NCBI RefSeq assembly: GCF_003071065.1
Contig: NZ_QCXX01000003.1
Span: forward strand, 450,687 to 514,686
Source of the DNA: Sphingobacterium athyrii
GTDB lineage: Bacteria; Bacteroidota; Bacteroidia; Sphingobacteriales; Sphingobacteriaceae
Reading direction: 5' to 3'
DNA length: 64,000 nucleotides
Position 1 is the first letter of the stretch. Each line of letters starts with the position of its first letter. This document shows, piece after piece, positions 27,924 through 35,449 of the stretch. The position numbers were made by a program, and so were the translations under genes. The notes beneath the pieces are model-generated. The model was not told where the DNA came from and did no database searches. It worked only from the letters and a program-made list of their open reading frames with translations.

Positions 27924-28499
27924 CTACTGGTGTTTCCGTAGCCCAGTTGATTTTCTGGCCTGTTTAAAATGGCCAGACGTGAAGCCTGTGTATTTTTTCA
28001 GTTGGTTGGATAAGTAGGCCTGACTACTGTACCCCATGGCATAGGCAATTTCAGTCAGGGACATTTCGGTATAAATCAACAATTGCTTTACCCTTTCGAG
28101 TTTCCTAAAAATAATGTATTTTTCAAGCGTTATCCCCTCAATCGACGAAAATAGGGCACTCAGGGTATCGTAATGCTTGTTTAGCTGATCGCTGATCAAG
28201 GCCGCAAACCGGGTCGGAACCCCACTCGCCAGCTGCATGTCAATACCTTTTTCAACATACTCTTTTATGCCATTGATTACCTTCTGTTTCTTTTCGTAAA
28301 GCAATTCGAAGCCGTTTCCTTTCAGCATCAGTTCCATTGTATCCATCTTTTGAGGAAAATCATCTGTAGCCTTTAGTACGACTTGCCCCAGCATAATGTC
28401 CAGTACCTCAAAACCCAGAATCGTCATTTCTCTTTCCAGTACATATATACATCTATAGCACACCATTCCTTTTATTAACAGAGTCATAGTTTTCATCAT
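27924..28499 (-). CDS. AraC-type regulator with fused N-terminal HMA-like metal domain
   Basis: The reading frame extends further upstream, but the ATG at 28499 is preferred because a GAGGGA-like ribosome site precedes it and the protein then starts directly with a domain. The 191-residue product begins with an HMA-like ferredoxin fold (TLLIKGMVCYRCIYVLE), with Cys14 and Cys17 in the CxxC position. It ends with an AraC helix-turn-helix pair (LTEIAYAMGYSSQAYLSNQL). This fusion fits a regulator that binds a soft metal ion such as Cu(I) and then switches transcription; that function is inferred. It shares its C-terminal half with the shorter regulator at 30092-30499. Possible targets are the efflux operon downstream or the HMA and reductase genes nearby. 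Confidence 0.85.
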   Translation of the reverse strand: MMKTMTLLIKGMVCYRCIYVLEREMTILGFEVLDIMLGQVVLKATDDFPQKMDTMELMLKGNGFELLYEKKQKVINGIKEYVEKGIDMQLASGVPTRFAALISDQLNKHYDTLSALFSSIEGITLEKYIIFRKLERVKQLLIYTEMSLTEIAYAMGYSSQAYLSNQLKKYTGFTSGHFKQARKSTGLRKHQ

Positions 28500-28573
28500 G
28501 TATTTGTCCCTCTTTTTTATATTCGGATAAAATTCAGCATTTGTGCTAAATATGATTATATGATATTCCGTCT

Positions 28574-28581
28574 TAGATTTG
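28574..28581 (+). promoter_or_regulatory. Candidate -7 element facing the OrfA-like gene
   Basis: TAGATTTG matches TAnnTTTG and points toward the gene at 28702. It would give a leader of about 115 bases. The 202-base divergent gap also must hold the promoter for the AraC-HMA gene on the other strand, which I could not place. Confidence 0.35.
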
Positions 28582-28701
28582 CGAAATTTTAGGTTATTCC
28601 TTTTGACTACGTAAAATGTTATAACATAAAGGGGGAAAAAATATATAGCCGGTCCCATTGATCTTTCGGAACTTTGAAACAGATCATAATAGGTTAGCAA
28701 G

Positions 28702-28968
28702 ATGAAGAACAGAGCAAGTAATGAACATCAGATCAGCAAGGTGCTGAAAGACTATAATTCGGGAAAAAGTGGCCTGGAGCTTTTTGATAAATATGGGGTA
28801 TATGGCGCAACGGTTTACGAACTGAAAGATAAATATAAAGATGTCGCAACGGATATTCTGGCGGTACTGGTAAATTTGAACGAGGAGAACAACAGGTTGA
28901 AAACGATGTATACGGAGCTGTGTCTCCAGCATCGGAATCTTAAGGAACTGTTGAAGGAAAATTTTTGA
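28702..28968 (+). CDS. Solitary IS3-family OrfA-like helix-turn-helix protein
   Basis: The 88-residue product has the length and plan of the OrfA protein of IS3-family elements: an N-terminal helix-turn-helix (SKVLKDYNSGKSGLELFDKY, then GVYGATVYELKDKY) followed by a leucine-zipper-like tail (LNEENNRLKTMYTELCLQH) ending KELLKENF. An intact element would continue with an overlapping OrfB integrase containing a DDE triad, but here the next gene starts 11 bases later on the opposite strand and is a reductase. No terminal repeats were seen. It is either a remnant or a domesticated DNA-binding protein. The two HTH-class genes flanking it make a local regulatory use possible but unproven. Confidence 0.75.
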   Translation: MKNRASNEHQISKVLKDYNSGKSGLELFDKYGVYGATVYELKDKYKDVATDILAVLVNLNEENNRLKTMYTELCLQHRNLKELLKENF

Positions 28969-28971
28969 GCC

Positions 28972-28999
28972 GTATGTGTTACTGTAGAGTAACACATAC
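28972..28999. terminator. Convergent terminator hairpin overlapping the reductase 3' end
   Basis: GTATGTGTTAC (28972-28982) and GTAACACATAC (28989-28999) form a perfect 11-base stem with a 6-base loop. It lies just after the OrfA-like stop and contains the last codons and stop of the minus-strand reductase, so the stem is partly coding. T tracts are weak on both sides. A shared bidirectional terminator is the likely role. Confidence 0.55.
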
Positions 29000-30049
29000 A
29001 TCCCCGTTTTGGGGATAACTTTGACAGAGCAAAACTATTCCCGCTGCAATATCCTGCTCGGGCAACGCATCATGACGGAGCATATGAATTGTACCCATTG
29101 TTTTGACCGCCCAGCATGTACCGCAAGTTCCGTTGTTGCAAGAACTTGGCACATTGATATCATGTATCTTCATGGCCTCCAATATCGATTGCCCCGATTT
29201 AACGCTGATAAGGGAAGTGCATTCGAACGTCTGTATTTCATCACCGACATAGGTATCCTCGAAATGTGTGACAATAACCTCATTTGTGCAGCCATCGGTT
29301 TCAAAATTGACCGCATTTCCGGATATCGCATTGAAATATTCCATATGGATATTTTTCTGCGGAATTTTTAGGCCTATCAATGCATCCCGGTAGAGATCCA
29401 TCAACGCAAGCGGACCACAGATATAATATTGCGTGTCATTAATTGCCGAAACAAGCCTTTTGATAACTGATCGGAGCACAAGTAAAGAAAACCTCCCGGG
29501 GATATGGTTCATTTTTGTGGAAACAAATTCCGGATCCGTAAAAGAATAGCAAATATCCAGCCTGCGATCCGCTTCAAGTGATGCTAATGAATTCTGGAAA
29601 ATAGTCTGTTCCGGTGATTTGCTACTGTAAATCAATAAGGGATTATGTTTTGTAACGCCGATACTCTTCAACATCGAAAACAATGGTGAAATACCGCTTC
29701 CCCCTGCGAGCAGAACAACCTGCTGTTGATCTGCTATCTTTTGATCCAAAATAAAATTCCCAAATGGCCCCTCTATATTCCATGTCCCAATATTCGCTGC
29801 ATGATCTACAATATAGGAACTTACCTTACCGCCTTCAACTTTTTTAACCGTAATCGCAGGATAGTGATCCGAAGATATGGAACTCAATGAATAAGACCGT
29901 ATGAGCGATTCGCCGTTGAAATTAAACCGGACATTCAGGTACTGTCCGGGCAGATGGGTCATACGATGCCCTCCTGTATCGAAGTATATTGTTACGGTAT
30001 CGTCTGTTTCCTTTACAATTTTATGGGTATGCCAGATATATTTTTTCAT
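28979..30049 (-). CDS. FAD/NAD(P)H oxidoreductase with C-terminal plant-type 2Fe-2S domain
   Basis: The 356-residue protein combines a ferredoxin-reductase FAD domain (RSYSLSS flavin motif), a nucleotide-binding domain (VVLLAGGSGISPLFSML) and a C-terminal ferredoxin domain. Its iron-sulfur ligands are Cys304, Cys309, Cys312 and Cys342 (CX4CX2CX29C, within SSCNNGTCGTCWAV). This is the PaaE/Hcr-like architecture that passes electrons from NAD(P)H through FAD to an oxygenase, hydroxylase or hybrid-cluster protein. No such partner gene is in the window. It lies 42 bases after the short AraC-like gene on the same strand and probably shares its transcript. Its last codons form half of a terminator stem. 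Confidence 0.92.
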   Translation of the reverse strand: MKKYIWHTHKIVKETDDTVTIYFDTGGHRMTHLPGQYLNVRFNFNGESLIRSYSLSSISSDHYPAITVKKVEGGKVSSYIVDHAANIGTWNIEGPFGNFILDQKIADQQQVVLLAGGSGISPLFSMLKSIGVTKHNPLLIYSSKSPEQTIFQNSLASLEADRRLDICYSFTDPEFVSTKMNHIPGRFSLLVLRSVIKRLVSAINDTQYYICGPLALMDLYRDALIGLKIPQKNIHMEYFNAISGNAVNFETDGCTNEVIVTHFEDTYVGDEIQTFECTSLISVKSGQSILEAMKIHDINVPSSCNNGTCGTCWAVKTMGTIHMLRHDALPEQDIAAGIVLLCQSYPQNGDVCVTLQ

Positions 30050-30091
30050 ACTATGATTCCTTGTGTGACAATGCTCATAAGTGCCAAACAG

Positions 30092-30499
30092 CTATATTTT
30101 GTTCTGTTGCCGACTGATGTTCTCAAGTTTGATTTTTCGGATACGTTTGAAGTGTGCCGATGTTAACCCGGTATAGTGCATTAATTGCTCCGATAGATCA
30201 TTTGACGTTTCGTAACCTAGTGCTTTTGCGATCTGTGACAGTGGCTGTTCAGTATACACAAGCAGCTCTTTTACCTTCTCGACAATCTGTTTTAGAAAAA
30301 TCGCTTCCAGACTCATATCACATCGGGCAAGGAACAGACGGTTCAATTCCTGATAATCTGTTTTTAGTTCGTTGCTAAGTTCCAGGGCGAATTGGACGGA
30401 TTTTCCGGTTTCCAATTGCGATTGAATGATCTGCTCCGCTACGCGATAAACTTTCGTTATCATATACGGCCATTCATCTGAATTGTACATATTTATCAT
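30092..30499 (-). CDS. Short AraC-like DNA-binding regulator without sensor domain
   Basis: This 135-residue protein aligns by eye with the C-terminal part of the HMA-AraC regulator at 27924-28499: both have a linker helix region, then EKVKELLVYTEQPLSQIA here against ERVKQLLIYTEMSLTEIA there, and matching ends (HYTGLTSAHFKRIRK against KYTGFTSGHFKQARK). It lacks the HMA domain. A free HMA protein is encoded just upstream on the same strand. It probably regulates the downstream reductase and may work with the free HMA protein as a split version of the fused regulator; that idea is inference. Several in-frame ATG codons exist near the start. Confidence 0.82.
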   Translation of the reverse strand: MINMYNSDEWPYMITKVYRVAEQIIQSQLETGKSVQFALELSNELKTDYQELNRLFLARCDMSLEAIFLKQIVEKVKELLVYTEQPLSQIAKALGYETSNDLSEQLMHYTGLTSAHFKRIRKIKLENISRQQNKI

Positions 30500-30545
30500 A
30501 ACTTTTTTATAAAAAGGGACTTTTCGCAGAAATTCCTATCAGAAG

Positions 30546-30576
30546 CGTAAAGAAACAGGTAGTCTGCTTCTTTACG
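30546..30576 (-). terminator. Hairpin after the HMA gene
   Basis: CGTAAAGAA (30546-30554) pairs with TTCTTTACG (30568-30576) around a 13-base loop. It begins 10 bases beyond the stop of the minus-strand HMA gene. On that strand the following tract is only moderately T-rich, so termination may be partial. On the plus strand five Ts follow directly. Confidence 0.5.
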
Positions 30577-30586
30577 TTTTTGGGCA

Positions 30587-30832
30587 CTAACCACAGCAAC
30601 CTGTTGTGCAGCTTGAAGATTTTTCATCACGCTCAGCCATTACAGTATAACCTGCGTTCGTGATCGCGGACAGCAGTTCTTCTTCGATTTCATTGCGTCC
30701 AATTAAGACAGTAAGCTTTCCTGCTTCCAATCTTTCGATTTTGACATCATCAAACGTGTTGATCACAGCGTTCACTCTTGCTTGACAGTGTGTGCTCTGC
30801 ATATCGGGTATGCTCAATGCTACATTTTTCAT
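30587..30832 (-). CDS. Free-standing HMA-domain metal-binding protein, altered CxxC
   Basis: The 81-residue protein has the beta-alpha-beta HMA pattern (MKNVALSIPDMQSTHCQARV near the start, LLSAITNAGYTV near the end), like CopZ-type metallochaperones. The usual MxCxxC is changed: Ser13 replaces the first cysteine while Cys16 remains. A C-terminal tail, SSSCTTGCCG, adds Cys75, Cys79 and Cys80, which could supply the missing thiol. It may still bind Cu(I), Hg(II) or a similar ion; this is inferred. It is followed by a hairpin and then the short AraC-like regulator, so these genes mirror the fused HMA-AraC regulator nearby. Confidence 0.85.
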   Translation of the reverse strand: MKNVALSIPDMQSTHCQARVNAVINTFDDVKIERLEAGKLTVLIGRNEIEEELLSAITNAGYTVMAERDEKSSSCTTGCCG

Positions 30833-30936
30833 CTTGAATTTATTTTAGTCCTACAAATTTCCTGATTACATATCGGGGAATTACTATAGTATTCCGTGAA
30901 AGAGTTGTGAAATTTACTGATATGCAAGGATAGCGA

Positions 30937-31431
30937 CTATTGGTTAATTGTCTTATCTTGAAATAATGGCAGTAGTTTTATCGGGCTGGGGTCAGCTGCC
31001 ATATGATTCTTTTGTTTTGACAAGATACTCATATACAGTTGCTGCTCCTTTGTTGTGATGGCCTGTATTAATGTACCATATCTTTTGGGAAGGGAAAATA
31101 TGCCATTGTAATAATTATAAAGTATACTATTCTTCCTGAAATAGATTGCCCGAAGAAGATTGAGCTCGGCTATCAGATGCGGATTGTCCGGACCTGCCAA
31201 AAGAGTACGCGCGATAAGCTCGTAACTGCGCTCAAGCTCCTCTGAGATGACCAGTTCCAAAATGATATTCATATTTCCAAAGAAACGAAAGAACTTACTT
31301 CTGGAGAGATTCAACGCTGAAATAAGATCTGATACTTTGAGCTGTCGTATTTTTCTGGTTGATAAAAGATCCTTGGTATGTGCAATTGACTTTCGAACGA
31401 GATTCGTGTTTTTTATATCATTTTTATCCAT
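30937..31431 (-). CDS. TetR-like transcriptional regulator
   Basis: The 164-residue protein starts with a TetR-type helix-turn-helix: helix IAHTKDLLSTRKIRQLKVSD, then LISALNLSRSKFFRFFGNM as the recognition part. The rest is helical and forms the putative ligand and dimer domain, shorter than the usual 190-200 residue TetR size. It stands alone on the minus strand, 104 bases upstream of the HMA gene, so it may control the HMA and reductase genes. No palindrome that could serve as its operator was recognised. Ligand unknown. Confidence 0.75.
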   Translation of the reverse strand: MDKNDIKNTNLVRKSIAHTKDLLSTRKIRQLKVSDLISALNLSRSKFFRFFGNMNIILELVISEELERSYELIARTLLAGPDNPHLIAELNLLRAIYFRKNSILYNYYNGIFSLPKRYGTLIQAITTKEQQLYMSILSKQKNHMAADPSPIKLLPLFQDKTINQ

Positions 31432-31640
31432 AAGAAATTTCTGTTAGTACAGTTGAAATTAATCCTGTCAGAAACTTGGGGTATAACAAGTTTAATCACA
31501 GGTAAAATTCGCAATATTAACATATTTGCGCCTATGGAATTGTTGAGGTGATTTGTAAGATTTTGTTTTTGGGAAAAATGTTTCTATGTCTTTTGGCATA
31601 GCAGCGGTAGACCTACATCGGAAGATACCGCTAATCTATC

Positions 31641-33959
31641 CTATGCCCGGAACCCCACGCGGATAGCTTTGAGACCGATCAGCCCCTGTAAATCCTCCAC
31701 CTCAAATTTTTCGATATCTTCGTTTAATAAGCCTTTGTGCTGCAACAAATTGATATAACCTAAATATTCGGTTTCTTCATGTACATGAGAATAGACGATG
31801 ACCAATTTCCCTTTTTGGGTAATACGCTCGGTAGACCCTTTTATTTTGGCTTTGTCGATGCGTTTTTTAGCAATTTCGTAACGTACGTTGTAGGATCCGT
31901 CGATATCAAACTGTTTTTCATCCATTTTGAAACGGATGGAAATCGGGGTGGCGAAGACCAGAACTAAGGAGGTCACCTCCAGCTGGTGCGGGAGCTGGGG
32001 TTGCAATATCCTAAACTGACTTTCCATTTCGCACATGACCTGCAATTGCCATAAACGTAAATTTTTGAGGTAATAGAGCTCAAAATTTTTATCGGGTGCA
32101 ATGGAAGCACCGATATAAAGGTTATGCTCAATGCCGTCGGTCTTATAACGTTCGTAATAATGCGGGAAATACTCCTGTGCTTCAACCTGCTTTTCGTCAA
32201 GAATAGTCACCAGCTTTTTATTGATCAGCGTGATCGAGTTGTCGTAATCCTGTCGTGCCTCATAAAATCCGCCTATGGCAAGGTTTATACGTTCGAAATA
32301 GGCATCAATCGCCTTTGCAATGTCGCTGTTTTTATTGTTTTTGCGGAAGTTGTCCAGAATGGGATGCACATCCAGATTAAAATGATCCAGGATGACCTGT
32401 TCGGTATCGGTTGTGAGCGTATGATCAAGCGTTTCCAGGTTTCGCTCCAGGTCAAAGATTTTCTGTTCAAACAGGGGTAAGCTGTGCTCTTGGTTGATGG
32501 CGGTAAACAATGCGATTAGGTCGGTCGCCTGATTGATCAGATCCTGCTTAATGGCCTGATTTCGGGATTCCGAAGAGCCTTGCACGTCAATCTGACCATA
32601 GAGTGGATACACGTTTTCAAAGATGATCTCCTGTAGGGTATAATCCTTTCCAAAGGCTCGGTCATTCAGGTAGTGGATTGCCTCTTCCTGAAAACGCCAT
32701 TTGACACTGGGGTGGATTGACGTATATTCTCTTTGAATGATCGCTTCAATCTGGTTCTCCGTTTCAGAAAATGCTTTGGATACTTTGTCCTTGATAAAAG
32801 GTAAAATAAAGTTGAGTTTGTTGGCATTGACCGAATTCAGTGCGCGGACTTTGGAAGAGGACATTTCCAAGATGCCGAGCACTTTATCGTCTTGTATCAA
32901 AGGGGCAAAGATAAAGCTCTTGACCTGTTGCTGTTTGAGTTTGTTGATAAAAAACTCTTTTTTCGGATCTAACGTGGGCAACTGGTCAATATCCGGAACA
33001 ACCAAAAGCTCCTGGGTTTTTAGCATGCTTTCTAAGGTTTCATTACAAAGCATTTCTTCACACTCGGCTATCGTTGAATCGTAAAGCAGGTGGCTGTACA
33101 GCTGTTTTTCGACGATTCTCAGATTAAAGTCTTCCTTGATTTTTTCAAATGAGGTCAGCCCGATCCGCAGATCGTCTATTCTGTAAATGGATCTGAAAAT
33201 GTCCCGAATTTCTTCCAGCTGGGCAGGCGTATCTTCACGTAGCAAGTTGCTTTTGAAGCTGGATACAGCGTTCTCCGTCGTTGCATCGAAAAGGGTCATC
33301 AGGGAAAAACCCTTCATGATCCAGCTCTGTTCAGGAAATTTAGATTTCCACAGGGCGATATCCGAAAAATTATCAATCAGCTCAATAATGTCCTCCGAGG
33401 AAAGTTCCACTGCACGGTCCGTAGGAATAATATCTACAAAATCGGCATTGAACAGCACCCGGTAATGATGCATGATGTTATTTTTATCCGGAATATCCAG
33501 AAATATCGGCATATCCATGGCATCTACTTTAATGCCATAATACTGACTGATGATCATGCAGCAGTTTAGAATATAGTAGGTATCCGGAGAGAGGTCGCGG
33601 TAATTAAAATCATAATGATCACCGGCATCGCGGAGGATATTGTCCAGGCGTTCAGTATGATTGAAGGTGTATAGGTAAAAGGGGATCGTAACAGCCTTGA
33701 TCTCATTCCTAGTCAGCGACCTTGGAAAAAGATCCGCCAAAAGGACTTTGATAATAGGCTCATATTGACGTAAATCTTCCTTTTTTTCGATCCCATCTGT
33801 CAGCATTGGGTATTTTTTAATTTCTTCCAGTAAAGATCGGGCATAGCTAGCCTGAAAATCAACTTCGGACAGCGCCGTCTCCTCAAAAGATCCGATAATC
33901 TTATGAAAGGCGATAAGAATCTTAAAAGGACTGGAGTCAAAGTTGAAGTTAAATTGCAT
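31641..33959 (-). CDS. Large GAF-domain protein of unknown function
   Basis: The 772-residue product has no signal peptide or membrane helix, so it is cytoplasmic. About residues 275-400 resemble a GAF sensory domain, with DFNLRIVEKQLYSHLLYD, VKSFIFAPLIQDDKVLGILE and a final helix ending at VSKAFSET. The N-terminal 270 residues and C-terminal 370 residues match nothing I recognise. No kinase, cyclase, EAL/HD or DNA-binding motif was found, so the output is unclear. It faces away from the gene at 34081, and a TACTTTTG element on the minus strand at 34003-34010 is a likely promoter. Similar long GAF proteins occur in Sphingobacteriaceae from memory only. Confidence 0.75.
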   Translation of the reverse strand: MQFNFNFDSSPFKILIAFHKIIGSFEETALSEVDFQASYARSLLEEIKKYPMLTDGIEKKEDLRQYEPIIKVLLADLFPRSLTRNEIKAVTIPFYLYTFNHTERLDNILRDAGDHYDFNYRDLSPDTYYILNCCMIISQYYGIKVDAMDMPIFLDIPDKNNIMHHYRVLFNADFVDIIPTDRAVELSSEDIIELIDNFSDIALWKSKFPEQSWIMKGFSLMTLFDATTENAVSSFKSNLLREDTPAQLEEIRDIFRSIYRIDDLRIGLTSFEKIKEDFNLRIVEKQLYSHLLYDSTIAECEEMLCNETLESMLKTQELLVVPDIDQLPTLDPKKEFFINKLKQQQVKSFIFAPLIQDDKVLGILEMSSSKVRALNSVNANKLNFILPFIKDKVSKAFSETENQIEAIIQREYTSIHPSVKWRFQEEAIHYLNDRAFGKDYTLQEIIFENVYPLYGQIDVQGSSESRNQAIKQDLINQATDLIALFTAINQEHSLPLFEQKIFDLERNLETLDHTLTTDTEQVILDHFNLDVHPILDNFRKNNKNSDIAKAIDAYFERINLAIGGFYEARQDYDNSITLINKKLVTILDEKQVEAQEYFPHYYERYKTDGIEHNLYIGASIAPDKNFELYYLKNLRLWQLQVMCEMESQFRILQPQLPHQLEVTSLVLVFATPISIRFKMDEKQFDIDGSYNVRYEIAKKRIDKAKIKGSTERITQKGKLVIVYSHVHEETEYLGYINLLQHKGLLNEDIEKFEVEDLQGLIGLKAIRVGFRA

Positions 33960-34002
33960 AATGCGTTTTGCTGACTAAAATGTGCTTGTTATTAGATTCA
34001 CA

Positions 34003-34010
34003 CAAAAGTA
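34003..34010 (-). promoter_or_regulatory. Candidate -7 element for the GAF protein gene
   Basis: Read on the minus strand this is TACTTTTG, a match to TAnnTTTG, placed 44 bases before the ATG at 33959. The same octamer precedes the GLPGLI gene at 46717. A clear -33 TTTG was not found. Confidence 0.4.
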
Positions 34011-34080
34011 TAAAATAATCGGGTATTGCAGAGCTACTTTTTTACAGCATCCGGTTTTTCCTAGGGATTGAATTGATGTT

Positions 34081-34722
34081 ATGTATAATATTTATTATTT
34101 TCGAATGAAACAGATTATGCAGCATTCATTTCCCGTATACTATCATTACATCGCACGCAACAGAAAACGGATCAGCTGTTATCTGTACGAAGATAGCATA
34201 TACTGTAAGGTGCGGACAAAAAATGGGCTGACAGAACAACATAAATTCCGGTATGAAGACATCCATAAAATTCATTTGGGGCTTCAGGATATCTCATGGC
34301 ATACCATCGATATTTATTTTAAAAACAGGAAACATATCCATCTCAAAAGCGTGACGTTCTTTATCGAAAGGAACGGAGAAGAACTAGAGCGTCCTAAGAC
34401 AAACGAAATAGATATTGCCTCGGTAAAAGCCAATAGGATGGCTTATAGTAATTTTGTGACGGCTTTACACGAGCGCATCAGTAGGGATGGCACAGGTCAT
34501 CCCATTATCTTCACCCATGGAAACTCATGGAAAAAAATCCTGATCTGGATCCTGATGTCGGTCATCCTTATTTTGTTGCCGCTTACCTGGAAAATAGGAT
34601 TCTATGGCTGGAGTCTATTCTTCGCCGTCAGTTTCCTGTTACTCTTGTTATTTAGCCGGAAGATAAACTTCAAAAAACAATATAGACCTGATCAGCTGCC
34701 CGAAAAATATTTGCCCTTTTAA
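34081..34722 (+). CDS. Membrane protein of unknown function
   Basis: The 213-residue protein has a soluble N-terminal part of about 145 residues, rich in beta strands and resembling a PH-like fold (ISCYLYEDSIYCKVRTKNG, IHLGLQDISWHTIDIYF). Two adjacent membrane helices follow near residues 157-195 (WKKILIWILMSVILILLPL and GWSLFFAVSFLLLLLF), and a cationic tail ends QLPEKYLPF. The C-terminal motif Y.P.QLP..YLP recurs in small membrane proteins of other bacteria, but their function is unknown to me. ATG codons at 34105 and 34117 are alternative starts. It is divergent from the GAF gene. Confidence 0.6.
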   Translation: MYNIYYFRMKQIMQHSFPVYYHYIARNRKRISCYLYEDSIYCKVRTKNGLTEQHKFRYEDIHKIHLGLQDISWHTIDIYFKNRKHIHLKSVTFFIERNGEELERPKTNEIDIASVKANRMAYSNFVTALHERISRDGTGHPIIFTHGNSWKKILIWILMSVILILLPLTWKIGFYGWSLFFAVSFLLLLLFSRKINFKKQYRPDQLPEKYLPF

Positions 34723-34849
34723 ACTCTTATAGGAGATATACTGTGGTCCGAATAGTGCGATACAAACTGAACTATTTTGCATCGCCCGATGTTCTTCAAG
34801 TAATCCGCCTCTAGATGTACAGGAGGTTGAGAAACTAATACAAGATAAA

Positions 34850-35296
34850 ATGAATGTATTTAACAAAAATATGTTAGGTGGACTAATCGGCGCGATAATC
34901 CTCAATGTGATCCACAGCGCAGCAAAAAGATTTGGTACCGAAGCGCCAGCAATTGATGAAGTGGGCGAGGAGGCAATGAAAAAGACGGTGCAAGCTGCCG
35001 GATTTGAACCACCAAAGGGAAATGCATTGGTGGCGGCTACCTTTGGTGCTGATATTGCTTCAAATGCGATGTTATACACCATGATCGGGTATGGCGGCGA
35101 TAAACATATCCTTCTCCGCGGGGCGCTGCTCGGGACAGTCGTCGGCCTGGCGACATTGACAATCCCGGAGCAAGCCGGACTCGATGCCAAGCCTATAAAA
35201 AAGACTGAACGCACAAAAATAATGACCGTCTCCTGGTATATTATCGGCGGAATGGCAGCGGCGCTAGCCATAAAAGCTATGCGGAGAAAAGGATAA
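34850..35296 (+). CDS. Small membrane protein, unknown function
   Basis: This 148-residue protein contains three to four Gly/Ala-rich hydrophobic stretches (MLGGLIGAIILNVIHSAAKR, ATFGADIASNAMLYTMIGYG, LLRGALLGTVVGLATLTI, WYIIGGMAAALAIKAMRR). It resembles small Bacteroidetes membrane proteins, sometimes found with stress-response genes, but I cannot name the family. A longer reading frame exists on the opposite strand (34648-35349), but its composition fits a shadow. Upstream is a 127-base gap; downstream a 153-base gap precedes the glycosyltransferase. Confidence 0.65.
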   Translation: MNVFNKNMLGGLIGAIILNVIHSAAKRFGTEAPAIDEVGEEAMKKTVQAAGFEPPKGNALVAATFGADIASNAMLYTMIGYGGDKHILLRGALLGTVVGLATLTIPEQAGLDAKPIKKTERTKIMTVSWYIIGGMAAALAIKAMRRKG

Positions 35297-35449
35297 ATAT
35301 TTCGGGAATCTGGATAAATGGAAACATTCTTTTGGATTATACCATCCATCCGGTTTTAATTCTGTACATTTATAAAACCTCCCTACGTGCAGCACCTTGT
35401 TCAAGATACAAGACGATCGTATGCAAGGACTTCACATAAATAATCGACG

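Noticed and set aside
28972..28999. Hairpin considered as a terminal inverted repeat of an insertion sequence
   Set aside because: No second copy was seen before the OrfA-like gene, and the stem overlaps a conserved gene end.
34648..35349. Minus-strand frame of 233 codons
   Set aside because: It lies opposite a plausible small membrane protein gene and overlaps its neighbours; its composition is Ser/Ile/Pro-rich with no start context, as expected for a shadow.
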